A DNA stretch of 64,000 nt from positions 124,001 to 188,000 of the forward strand of contig NZ_JADIKL010000005.1 of NCBI RefSeq assembly GCF_044904705.1, given 5' to 3'. The position numbers and the translations under genes are program-made. Below are positions 35,020 through 43,178 of the stretch, in pieces (position 1 is the first letter of the stretch; each line of letters begins with the position of its first letter). The notes beneath the pieces were generated by a model. The model saw only the letters and a list, made by a program, of their open reading frames with translations. It had not been told where the DNA came from and did no database searches. This stretch comes from Rhodanobacter_A agri (GTDB lineage: Bacteria; Pseudomonadota; Gammaproteobacteria; Xanthomonadales; Rhodanobacteraceae).

Positions 35020-36087
35020 ATGGATACTCCGCTCCATCTCGATCCGGCCCGGCTGATGCAGGAGATCGGCGCGTTCCAGCGCAAGCTCAGCGCCGGCATG
35101 GGCCAGTTGCGCGGCATGAGCGAACCCGGCTATGCCAACACGCCGCGCGAGCTGGTCTACGCCGAGGACAAGCTGAAGCTTTGGCATATGCGGGGGGACC
35201 GCGCGCCGACCGCAAGGACACCTACGCTGATCGTCTACGCGCTGGTCAACACGGTGTGGATGACCGACCTGCAGCCCGACCGCTCGCTGGTGCGCAACCT
35301 GTTGGCGCAGGGCGAGGATGTCTACCTCATCGACTGGGGCTACCCCGACGGCGCCGACCGCTGGCTGACGCTGGACGACTATCTCAACGGCTATCTCGAC
35401 CGCTGCGTGGATGCGGTGCGCGGGCGCCATGGCCTGGGCGCGATCAACCTGCTCGGCATCTGCCAGGGCGGCGCGTTCTCGCTGTGCTACGGCGCGATGT
35501 ATCCGGACAAGGTGAAGAACCTGGTCACGATGGTCACGCCGGTGGACTTCCAGACGCCGGACAACATGCTTTCGCACTGGTGCCGCGAACTGGACGCGGA
35601 CTTGTTCGTCGACACCCTCGGCAACGTGCCGGCGATGCTGATGAACTGGGTCTACCTCACGCTCAAGCCAGTGCGGCTGAACCAGCAGAAGTACGTAGGC
35701 CTGGTCGACATCCTCGACAAGCCGGTGGAGCTGGAGAATTTCCTGCGCATGGAGCGCTGGATCTTCGATTCGCCCGACCAGGCCGGCGAGGCCTTCCGCC
35801 AGTTCATCAAAGACTTCTACCAGGGCAACAAGCTGGTGAAGGGCGGCCTGGTCATCGGCGGCCGCGAGGTGGATCTGGGCATGCTCAGCCAGCCGGTGCT
35901 GAACATCTATGCCGAGCAGGATCACCTGGTGCCACCCGATGCCTCGCGCGCGCTGGGTCGGCGGGTGGGAACCACCGACTACACCGAGCTGGCGTTCAAG
36001 GGCGGTCACATCGGCATCTACGTCTCCGGCCGTGCGCAACGCGACGTGCCGCCAGCGATCCACCAGTGGTTGCGCGCGCGCGACTGA
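35020..36087 (+). CDS. phaC: class III poly(R)-hydroxyalkanoate synthase catalytic subunit PhaC
   Basis: 355 residues, the size of class III PhaC (class I enzymes are near 590). The alpha/beta-hydrolase fold has the lipase-like box GICQGGA with nucleophile Cys148; Asp301 in AEQDHLVPP and His330 in KGGHIGIYVSG complete the triad. It polymerises 3-hydroxyacyl-CoA, usually 3-hydroxybutyryl-CoA, into storage granules together with PhaE. ATG at 35020 is preferred over GTG at 35014 because GAGG sits 7 bases upstream. No phaA/phaB genes are visible nearby, so monomer supply is encoded elsewhere. Confidence 0.94.
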   Translation: MDTPLHLDPARLMQEIGAFQRKLSAGMGQLRGMSEPGYANTPRELVYAEDKLKLWHMRGDRAPTARTPTLIVYALVNTVWMTDLQPDRSLVRNLLAQGEDVYLIDWGYPDGADRWLTLDDYLNGYLDRCVDAVRGRHGLGAINLLGICQGGAFSLCYGAMYPDKVKNLVTMVTPVDFQTPDNMLSHWCRELDADLFVDTLGNVPAMLMNWVYLTLKPVRLNQQKYVGLVDILDKPVELENFLRMERWIFDSPDQAGEAFRQFIKDFYQGNKLVKGGLVIGGREVDLGMLSQPVLNIYAEQDHLVPPDASRALGRRVGTTDYTELAFKGGHIGIYVSGRAQRDVPPAIHQWLRARD

Positions 36088-36113
36088 CCCTCTTTCCACC
36101 AGGATTCACGAGC

Positions 36114-36299
36114 ATGGAAAAACGTCTCTGCCGTTCCCGCCAGAACCGCATGCTGGCCGGTGTCTGCGGCGGCATCGCCGAATACCTTGGCTGGGACCCG
36201 ACCCTGGTACGGGTAGCCTGGATCATCCTCACCCTGCTGGGCGGCTCGGGCATCCTGATCTATCTGATTTTCTGGCTGGTGATGCCGGAATCGCCCTGA
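36114..36299 (+). CDS. PspC-domain small membrane protein
   Basis: 61 residues forming almost only a PspC domain: RSRQNRMLAGVCGGIAEYLGWDPTLVRVAWIILTLLGGSGILIYLIFWLVMPE. One amphipathic N-terminal part and one or two membrane spans. PspC proteins sense or answer envelope stress with PspA/PspB, which are absent here. The ATG lies 26 bases after phaC, so it may share that transcript. Confidence 0.9.
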   Translation: MEKRLCRSRQNRMLAGVCGGIAEYLGWDPTLVRVAWIILTLLGGSGILIYLIFWLVMPESP

Positions 36300-36330
36300 T
36301 TTCCCACCGTTTCACGATACGAACATTCCG

Positions 36331-37344
36331 ATGGATTACGACCGTTACGACCGCGTCCGCGCCGTGCAATGGCGCGGCGACCACCTCCGTTTGCTCGATC
36401 AGCGCCTGTTGCCGCAGGAGGAGCGCTGGATCGATTGCCGCGATGCCGCCGCCGTGACGCAGGCCATCAGGGATCTCGCCGTGCGTGGCGCCCCGGCCAT
36501 CGGCATCGCCGCAGCGTGGGGCGTGGTGCTGGCGGCGCAACAGGGCGCGCCGTTGGATGCCGCACTGGCGCAATTGCGCGCGGCGCGGCCTACCGCGGTG
36601 AACCTGATGTGGGCGCTGGATCGCATGAAGGCGCGTATTGCCGCGGGCGCCGATGCGCCTGCGCTGGAACGCGAGGCGCAGGCGATCCAGGACGAGGATC
36701 TGGCGGCGAACCGCCACATGGGCGAGCTGGGCGCTGCGTTGATCGCGTCAGGCTCGGGCGTGCTCACCCATTGCAACACCGGCTCGCTGGCTACCGCGGG
36801 CTTCGGCACCGCGTTGGGCGTGATCCGCGCCGGCGTGGCGCAGGGGCGGATTGCCAATGTCTTCGCGGGCGAGACGCGGCCTTGGCAGCAGGGCGCGCGG
36901 CTCACCATGTACGAGCTGGTGCGTGACGGTATTCCCGCCCGGCTGATTGCCGATTCGGCCGCCGCGCACCTGATGAAGTCGGGGGCGGTGCAGTGGGTGA
37001 TCGTGGGCGCCGACCGGATTGCCGCGAACGGCGACACCGCGAACAAGATCGGCACCTACCAGCTGGCGATCGCGGCGAAGCACCACGGCGTGAAGTTCAT
37101 GGTCGCGGCGCCGTCCTCCACGGTGGACATGGCGACGGCCTCGGGCGAGGCGATCGAGATCGAATTGCGCGACCCGGCCGAGTTGCTGGGTATCGGCGGC
37201 CGGCGCGTGGTGGTCGAAGGCGCCGAAGCGTGGAACCCGGTGTTCGACGTCACGCCGGCCAGCCTGATCGACGCCATCGTCACCGAGCGCGGCGTGATCG
37301 AGCGGCCGGACGAAGCCTCGATGCGGGCGCTGTTCGGCGCTTGA
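36331..37344 (+). CDS. mtnA: S-methyl-5-thioribose-1-phosphate isomerase
   Basis: 337-residue enzyme of the methionine salvage pathway that isomerises methylthioribose-1-phosphate to methylthioribulose-1-phosphate. It belongs to the eIF2B-alpha-like family. Key residues are Cys148 in THCNTGSLATAG and Asp228 in VGADRIAANGDTANKIGTY; AVRGAPAIGIAAAWG near residue 51 binds substrate. The other salvage genes are not in the window. mtnA just upstream of gyrA is an arrangement familiar from Xanthomonas-type genomes. Confidence 0.95.
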   Translation: MDYDRYDRVRAVQWRGDHLRLLDQRLLPQEERWIDCRDAAAVTQAIRDLAVRGAPAIGIAAAWGVVLAAQQGAPLDAALAQLRAARPTAVNLMWALDRMKARIAAGADAPALEREAQAIQDEDLAANRHMGELGAALIASGSGVLTHCNTGSLATAGFGTALGVIRAGVAQGRIANVFAGETRPWQQGARLTMYELVRDGIPARLIADSAAAHLMKSGAVQWVIVGADRIAANGDTANKIGTYQLAIAAKHHGVKFMVAAPSSTVDMATASGEAIEIELRDPAELLGIGGRRVVVEGAEAWNPVFDVTPASLIDAIVTERGVIERPDEASMRALFGA

Positions 37345-37474
37345 AAACGGCCTCCGCGGCGTGCCGGCGGAGCCGTGCGCACGCGGGTCTTGCACGGCAT
37401 GCGCAATCATTGCGCAAGGTGTTGAAACATAAAGCTTAGTTTTCGCCTTTCGGCGGGCGGAAATGGTGGGGTCG

Positions 37475-37483
37475 TGCTACACT
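37475..37483 (+). promoter_or_regulatory. probable extended -10 element of gyrA
   Basis: TGCTACACT is an extended -10 (TGn plus TACACT) 74 bases before the gyrA ATG. No good -35 lies at the expected distance, which is usual for extended -10 promoters. gyrA is classically induced by DNA relaxation acting on the -10 region. Confidence 0.45.
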
Positions 37484-37557
37484 CGACCGGTTGATTTTCA
37501 TGCGCCCGCGGGCATGCGTGCGGTGCGCTCCTCCTCGCTCATCAGGGAAGCCGATTG

Positions 37558-40245
37558 ATGGCAGAACTCGCCAAAGAAGTCATCCGCGTCAACATCGAAG
37601 ACGAGATGCGCCAGAGCTATCTCGACTACGCGATGAGCGTGATCGTAGGCCGCGCGCTGCCGGATGTGCGCGACGGCCTGAAGCCGGTGCACCGCCGCGT
37701 GCTGTTCGCGATGAACGAGCTGGGCAACGCCTGGAACAAGCCCTACAAGAAGTCGGCCCGCGTGGTCGGCGACGTGATCGGTAAATACCACCCGCACGGC
37801 GACTCGTCGGTCTACGACGCCATCGTGCGCATGGCGCAGCCGTTTTCGCTGCGTTACATGCTGGTCGACGGCCAGGGCAACTTCGGTTCGGTCGATGGCG
37901 ACAATGCCGCCGCCATGCGTTACACCGAAGTGCGCATGTCACGCCTCACGCAAGAGCTGCTGGCCGACATCGACAAGGACACTGTCGACTTCGGTCCGAA
38001 CTACGACGAGAGCGAACACGAGCCGCTGGTACTCCCCACCCGCGTGCCGAACCTGCTGATCAACGGTTCGGCGGGTATCGCAGTGGGCATGGCGACCAAC
38101 GTGCCGCCGCACAATCTCAACGAGGTGGTTTCCGCCACCATCGCGCTGATCGACGAGCCGACCCTGTCGATCGCCGATCTGATGCACTACATCCCGGGTC
38201 CGGATTTCCCGACCGCCGGCATCATCAACGGCTCGTCCGGTATCGTCGAGGCTTACCGCACCGGCCGCGGCCGCATCCTGGTGCGCGCCAAGACCGAGAT
38301 CGAGACCGAGAGCAATGGGCGCGAGACCATCCTCGTCCACGAGCTGCCCTACCAGGTGAACAAGGCGCGGCTGATCGAGAAGATCGCCGAACTGGTCAAG
38401 GAAAAGAAGCTCGAAGGCATCAGCGAGCTGCGCGACGAGTCCGACAAGGACGGCATGCGCATCGTCATCGAGATCCGCAAGGACGCGATGGCCGACGTGG
38501 TGCTGAACAACCTGTTCCAGCAGACCCAGCTGCAGGTCACCTTCGGCATCAACATGGTGGCCTTGCTGGACGGCCAGCCGCGCCTGCTGAACCTCAAGGA
38601 CATCCTCGAGGCCTTCATCCGCCACCGCCGCGAGGTGGTGACCCGCCGCACCATCTTCGAGCTGCGCAAGGCCCGCGCCCGCGCCCACATCCTGGAAGGC
38701 CTCACTGTCGCGCTCGCCAACATCGACGAGATGATCGAGCTGATCAAGACCTCGGCTTCGCCGCAGGAAGCGCGCGAACGCATGCTGGCGCGCAAGTGGC
38801 AGCCGGGCATGGTGGGCGCGCTGCTCGCCGCCACCGGCGCCGAGGCTTCGCGGCCGGAGGACATGGACCCGCGCGACGGCCTCAAGCCCGAGGGCTACCA
38901 GCTCTCCGAGGTGCAGGCCCAGGAAATCCTGGCGATGCGCCTGCACCGCCTCACCGGCCTGGAGCAGGAGAAGCTCTCCGACGAATACCGCGAGATCCTG
39001 GAAACCATCCGCGGCCTGATCGAGATCCTGGAGAACCCCGAGCGCCTGCTTGCGGTGATCCGCGAGGAACTGGAGACGGTCAAGAACGAGTTCGGCGACG
39101 CGCGCCGCACCGAGATCCAGCATTCGCAGGAGGACTTGAACGTCCTCGACCTGATCGCGCCGGAAGACATGGTCGTCACGCTGTCGCACAGCGGCTACAT
39201 CAAGCGTCAGCCGGCCAGCACGTACCGCGCCCAGCGCCGTGGCGGCAAGGGGCGTTCCGCCTCCGCGCTGAAGGACGAGGATTTCGTCGAGCGGCTGTGG
39301 GTGGTGAACACCCACGACACGCTGCTCACCTTCACCAGCACCGGCCGCGTGTACTGGCTCAAGGTCTACCAGATGCCTGAGGCGGGTGCGGGCGCGCGCG
39401 GCAAGCCCATCATCAACCTGCTGCCGCTGGCCGCGGGCGAGAAGGTGCAGGCCGTGTTGCCGGTGCGCGAATACGGCGAGGACCGCTACGTGTTCTTCGC
39501 CACCAGGCAGGGTACGGTGAAGAAGACCCCGCTCAGCGAATTCGCGTTCCAGCTGCAGAAGGGCAAGATCGCGATCAACCTCGACGAGGGCGACGCGCTG
39601 GTCAACGTGGAACTCACCGACGGCAACAGCGACGTGATGCTGTTCGCCTCCAACGGCCGCGCCGTGCGTTTCGCCGAGGGCGAAGTGCGCGTCATGGGCC
39701 GCACCGCCACCGGCGTGCGCGGTATCCGTCTTGCCGAAGGGGCGCAGGTCGTGTCTCTGCTCGTGGTGGAGCATGCGGCCGAGCAGGCCGCTGGCGACGA
39801 CGAGGCGGACGAGGCGGAGGATCTGGCCGAAGGGTCCGTGTCGCCGTCGGAGACCTACGTGCTTACCGCGACCGCACGCGGCTACGGCAAGCGCACACCG
39901 TTGTCGAAGTATCCGCGCAAGGGCCGCGGCATCCAGGGCGTCATCGGCATCCAGTGCTCCGAACGCAATGGCAACCTGGTCGGTGCCGTCTCCCTCGACG
40001 AAACGCACGAGATCATGCTGATCTCCGACCAGGGCACCCTGGTGCGCACGCGCGCTGCGGAAATCGCCAAGGTCGGCCGCATCGCGCAGGGCGTCACCCT
40101 GATCCGCCTGCCGACCGAGGAGTCGCTGGTCAGCGTGGTGCGGCTGGAGGCCGAAGAAGAGAACGGCGAGGAAGCCGGGGAGGCCAACGGGGATGCATCG
40201 CCCGAAGGTACCGCGGCGCCGGAAACGGGCGCGGACGAAAGCTGA
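37558..40245 (+). CDS. gyrA: DNA gyrase subunit A
   Basis: 895-residue subunit that cuts and rejoins DNA in the GyrA2-GyrB2 complex. Alignment to the E. coli protein is gap-free at the N-terminus: the active-site Tyr122 is in AAAMRYTEVRM. The quinolone region KYHPHGDSSVYD keeps Ser83 and Asp87, the wild-type susceptible residues. The GyrA box QRRGGKG lies near residue 560 and opens the C-terminal DNA-wrapping beta-pinwheel. The acidic tail (EEENGEEAGEANGDAS) is lineage-variable. ATG at 37558 has AGGGA upstream; the preceding in-frame TTG is unlikely. Confidence 0.98.
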   Translation: MAELAKEVIRVNIEDEMRQSYLDYAMSVIVGRALPDVRDGLKPVHRRVLFAMNELGNAWNKPYKKSARVVGDVIGKYHPHGDSSVYDAIVRMAQPFSLRYMLVDGQGNFGSVDGDNAAAMRYTEVRMSRLTQELLADIDKDTVDFGPNYDESEHEPLVLPTRVPNLLINGSAGIAVGMATNVPPHNLNEVVSATIALIDEPTLSIADLMHYIPGPDFPTAGIINGSSGIVEAYRTGRGRILVRAKTEIETESNGRETILVHELPYQVNKARLIEKIAELVKEKKLEGISELRDESDKDGMRIVIEIRKDAMADVVLNNLFQQTQLQVTFGINMVALLDGQPRLLNLKDILEAFIRHRREVVTRRTIFELRKARARAHILEGLTVALANIDEMIELIKTSASPQEARERMLARKWQPGMVGALLAATGAEASRPEDMDPRDGLKPEGYQLSEVQAQEILAMRLHRLTGLEQEKLSDEYREILETIRGLIEILENPERLLAVIREELETVKNEFGDARRTEIQHSQEDLNVLDLIAPEDMVVTLSHSGYIKRQPASTYRAQRRGGKGRSASALKDEDFVERLWVVNTHDTLLTFTSTGRVYWLKVYQMPEAGAGARGKPIINLLPLAAGEKVQAVLPVREYGEDRYVFFATRQGTVKKTPLSEFAFQLQKGKIAINLDEGDALVNVELTDGNSDVMLFASNGRAVRFAEGEVRVMGRTATGVRGIRLAEGAQVVSLLVVEHAAEQAAGDDEADEAEDLAEGSVSPSETYVLTATARGYGKRTPLSKYPRKGRGIQGVIGIQCSERNGNLVGAVSLDETHEIMLISDQGTLVRTRAAEIAKVGRIAQGVTLIRLPTEESLVSVVRLEAEEENGEEAGEANGDASPEGTAAPETGADES

Positions 40246-40270
40246 TCCCGTCCGGCAGCGCAAGGCACGA

Positions 40271-40302
40271 CGAAAAGCCCCGGCCTGGTCCGGGGCTTTT
40301 CG
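40271..40302 (+). terminator. intrinsic terminator after gyrA
   Basis: A 13-bp stem (CGAAAAGCCCCGG with its complement) has a 6-base CCTGGT loop, and its own 3' arm ends in TTTT. It starts 26 bases past the gyrA stop. Confidence 0.85.
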
Positions 40303-40386
40303 CATGAAAAGCGGGTGATCGCACCCCGGGCATTTCAATTTTCATGGCCGCAAACGTCCTGTAGCTGACGTAATTGATGCGGGTCG

Positions 40387-41514
40387 ATGATCTTGGACAA
40401 AATGCAACCCTCCCTGCGCGATGCGGCCAGCGTCGTGCCGATGGCCGACTGGCTGGCGAAGCGGCATGCTGCCGCTCCTGAGCTGCTGGTCATCCATCGC
40501 GACTGGTACCGCCACGAGCCGACGGAATCCGCTGGCTCGCTGATGGCGGCGAGTCTGTTTCGTTCGCTGCGTGACCGCTTCGACTGGCGCGGCGACGTGG
40601 GCAAGCGTGCGCTGCTGGCGGCCAAATACATGGCCCGCAGCCTGCTGATGTTCCGGCAACACACCAAGCATCTGGCTTTCATCGAAAGCCAGCCGGCGTT
40701 GCAGGCGTTCCGGCGCCGCGATCCGCGCATGCTGGAACGCCACCTGCACCGCTATATCAACCTGAGCTGGGGGCGCCAGCAGCGCCTGCGAGCGATCCAG
40801 CAGCATTACCGACACTTGCTCGCGGTCATGCCCGTGCCGCTGTTTCGCGCCATCTACGCCGAGGGCGGCGCGCCGCTGGGCTTGCTCGAGCTGAAGGACG
40901 GCAGCCGGCTGATCCTGAGCCTGCGGCCGCCGATCTTCCTTGGTTGCGAGGGCGAGCTGTGCATCCAGCTCGCCGACGAACTCGGCAATCCGCTGTACCG
41001 CATCGTGGTCACGGTGATCGACGAGCACCCGACCCTGGCGATCGGCTGCATCCAGGGGCCGGTTGGCGCCACGGCCAAGGAAGCGGTGCGCGAGTTGACG
41101 CGCCATATGCACGGCATGCGCCCGAAGTGCCTGATGCTGGCGCTGGTCCAGGAGCTGGCGCGACACTGGGGCATGACACGGTTGCTGGCGGTCGGGAATG
41201 CAGTACACCCCCTGTGCAATGCACGCCGCCGCTTCGTGGCGGATTACGATGCGTTCTGGCAGGAGCAGCAGGGCAGGGCGGTCGACGGCGGCTGGTACGA
41301 GTTGCCGGTGCAGCCGGAGCGCAAGACCGTGGCCGACGTGCCGAGCCAGCACCGTTCCGCGTTCCGCAAGCGCGAAGCTTTGCGCATGGACGCCGAACGC
41401 ATGCTGCTCGAGGCGCTGGGTACGCCGCCGGAGCTGCATCGATTGCGTGTGCAACAGCCCGAAGTATCGGGTTCCCGTCATCTGTTCCAGGGAGTTTGTG
41501 TGGAAGCCTCATGA
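40387..41514 (+). CDS. VirK/YbjX-family (DUF535) protein
   Basis: 375 residues. The DUF535 core is recognisable: KYMARSLLMFRQHTKHLAFIES, SWGRQQRLRAIQQHYRHL, LKDGSRLILSLRPPIFLGCEGELCIQLAD, then VTVIDEHPTLAIGCIQGPVG and GMRPKCLMLALVQELARHWG. The C-terminal part ends SAFRKREALRMDAERMLLEAL. Family members such as VirK of Shigella and YbjX of E. coli/Salmonella affect virulence and antimicrobial-peptide resistance; their molecular activity is unknown. No signal peptide. Its TGA overlaps the sigma-factor ATG (ATGA), tying it to the surface-signalling genes downstream. An internal start at Met6 is possible. Confidence 0.85.
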   Translation: MILDKMQPSLRDAASVVPMADWLAKRHAAAPELLVIHRDWYRHEPTESAGSLMAASLFRSLRDRFDWRGDVGKRALLAAKYMARSLLMFRQHTKHLAFIESQPALQAFRRRDPRMLERHLHRYINLSWGRQQRLRAIQQHYRHLLAVMPVPLFRAIYAEGGAPLGLLELKDGSRLILSLRPPIFLGCEGELCIQLADELGNPLYRIVVTVIDEHPTLAIGCIQGPVGATAKEAVRELTRHMHGMRPKCLMLALVQELARHWGMTRLLAVGNAVHPLCNARRRFVADYDAFWQEQQGRAVDGGWYELPVQPERKTVADVPSQHRSAFRKREALRMDAERMLLEALGTPPELHRLRVQQPEVSGSRHLFQGVCVEAS

Positions 41515-42062
41515 ACCAAACAGACCCCATTGCCGACGTCGCAACGCTGCCCGGGCATGCGTCCCGGGTCGCTGCGCTGTTCCGCGAACACAACCGCGCG
41601 CTGCTGGCATTCCTGCAATGCCGGCTCGGCTCGCTGGCCGACGCGCAGGAGTTGGCGCAGGAAGCCTACGTACGCATGCTCACGCTGGAACATCCCGAAC
41701 AGATCGATTCCCTGCGTGCCTTCCTGTTCCGCATCGCGGGGAACCTCGCGGTCGACCGGCTGCGCATGCGCAAGCTGCGCGAGGGGGGCCCGGTCGAGCA
41801 CCTGGAACCGGAGCCGGAACTGCACCTGGCGCCAGTACCCGAGCGCCAGGTCGTGGTGGCCGAACAGTGGCGTGAACTGCACGCGGCGCTGCGCGAATTG
41901 CCGGCCAAGACCAGCCGCGCGTTTGTGTTGCACGCGATCGAGGGGCGCGATTTCGAAGCAATCGCGCAATCCATGAAACTCAGCGCCCGCATGGTGCGCT
42001 ACCACGTCACGCGCGCATTGGCTCATTGCCGCACGCGGGTCGAAGAAAGGGAGATGCCGTGA
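41511..42062 (+). CDS. FecI-like ECF sigma factor
   Basis: 183 residues. Region 2 (ALFREHNRALLAFLQCRLGSLADAQELAQEAYVRML, with DSLRAFLFRIAGNLAVDRLR) binds core polymerase and the -10. Region 4 (ALRELPAKTSRAFVLHAIEGRDFEAIAQSMKLSARMVRYHVTRAL) is the -35 helix-turn-helix. The iron-starvation sigma subgroup is indicated by its FecR and TonB-receptor neighbours. The stop overlaps the FecR start (TGATG). It should direct transcription of the receptor gene once released by FecR. Confidence 0.93.
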   Translation: MNQTDPIADVATLPGHASRVAALFREHNRALLAFLQCRLGSLADAQELAQEAYVRMLTLEHPEQIDSLRAFLFRIAGNLAVDRLRMRKLREGGPVEHLEPEPELHLAPVPERQVVVAEQWRELHAALRELPAKTSRAFVLHAIEGRDFEAIAQSMKLSARMVRYHVTRALAHCRTRVEEREMP

Positions 42063-43066
42063 TGGCCAACACCCCCCAACATCCTGACGAACAAGTATTG
42101 CTGGCCGCAGCCGACTGGTGGACGCGCCTGCGCGATCCGCACGGTGCCGAGGCCACCACGGAGCAATGGCTGGACTGGACGGCGCAGGATGACCGCCATC
42201 TGGCGGCCTTCGAATACGTCAGCGCGTTCGGCGAACGGCTGGGCACGCTGGACACGGCCGCGCGTCGCCGGCTGCTGGACGAATTCGCATTCGCCGCCAC
42301 ACCGCCCCGGCGCTGGCAGCCGCTGGCCGCAGCGGCTGCCGTGGTGGCGGTGGCGGTCGGTGCGGGTTTCCTGGTCTGGGGACGCCTTGCGGGCGATATG
42401 GCGGCGCCGGCGATCTATGCGAGCGCGACCGGACAGAACCGCGACATCGTGCTGGCGGACGGCAGCAAGGTGGCGCTGGGTGGCGCCAGCCGCCTCAGCG
42501 TGCGCTTCAGCCGCGACCAGCGCCACGTGGTGCTGGAGGCAGGCGAGGCGTACTTCCAGGTGGTGCACGATGCACGGCGTCCCTTCGAGGTCGGTGCCGG
42601 CGACATCACTGTGCGCGACATCGGCACGGCCTTCGACGTGCGCCGCACCGGGCGCGAGGTGGCGGTGGCGGTGACCCAGGGCGAGGTACGCGTCACCGGG
42701 CAGGGCGGCGCGGCAACAGGCCGCGGCGTGGATGCCGGAGCCGGTCAGCGCGTGGCCTGGGATCCGGTTGCGCAAGCGTTGAGCGTCGGTACGGTTACGC
42801 CGGAGCAGGCAACCGGCTGGCGCAGCGACCGGCTGGAGTTCGTCGGCGAACCGCTGGCCGTGGTGATCGCCAACGTCAATCGCTACAGCCGCCGGCCGGT
42901 GCGGCTGGACGGCAGCGGCCTGGCCGGTTTCAGCTTTACCGGCACGGTCAGGACCGACGAGATCGATAGCTGGCTGCACGCCTTGCCCCAGGTGTTCCCG
43001 CTGCAGGTGGACATGGGCGAACACGCCGTGACGCTTTCCGCCAGCAAGGCCTCGCCACGGCGCTGA
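42062..43066 (+). CDS. FecR-like anti-sigma/signal-transducing protein
   Basis: 334-residue inner-membrane protein relaying receptor occupancy to the sigma factor. The cytosolic N-terminus (about 1-85) has DWWTRLRDPHGAEATTEQWLDWTAQDDRHLAAFE, the DUF4880 sigma-binding region with its paired Trp. One span lies near 88-106 (AAAAAVVAVAVGAGFLVWG). The periplasmic FecR domain contains ADGSKVALGGASRLSVRFSRDQRHVVLEAGEAYFQVVHDARRPFEV. The C-terminal part resembles the STN-like DUF4974 (VNRYSRRPVRLDGSGLAGFSFTGTV). Confidence 0.93.
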   Translation: MANTPQHPDEQVLLAAADWWTRLRDPHGAEATTEQWLDWTAQDDRHLAAFEYVSAFGERLGTLDTAARRRLLDEFAFAATPPRRWQPLAAAAAVVAVAVGAGFLVWGRLAGDMAAPAIYASATGQNRDIVLADGSKVALGGASRLSVRFSRDQRHVVLEAGEAYFQVVHDARRPFEVGAGDITVRDIGTAFDVRRTGREVAVAVTQGEVRVTGQGGAATGRGVDAGAGQRVAWDPVAQALSVGTVTPEQATGWRSDRLEFVGEPLAVVIANVNRYSRRPVRLDGSGLAGFSFTGTVRTDEIDSWLHALPQVFPLQVDMGEHAVTLSASKASPRR

Positions 43067-43178
43067 TCGGGGCGGCCGCTGCGGCTTGATCGGCAGCGGC
43101 CCCTCCGGCGAAAAATCCGCTGCATTGGCACTCGGCCCATGCCACACTTGTCGCTTTCATTCGGGACAAGCGGATGCC

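Noticed and set aside
37558..40245. Quinolone-resistance substitutions in GyrA
   Set aside because: Residues corresponding to Ser83 and Asp87 are unchanged.
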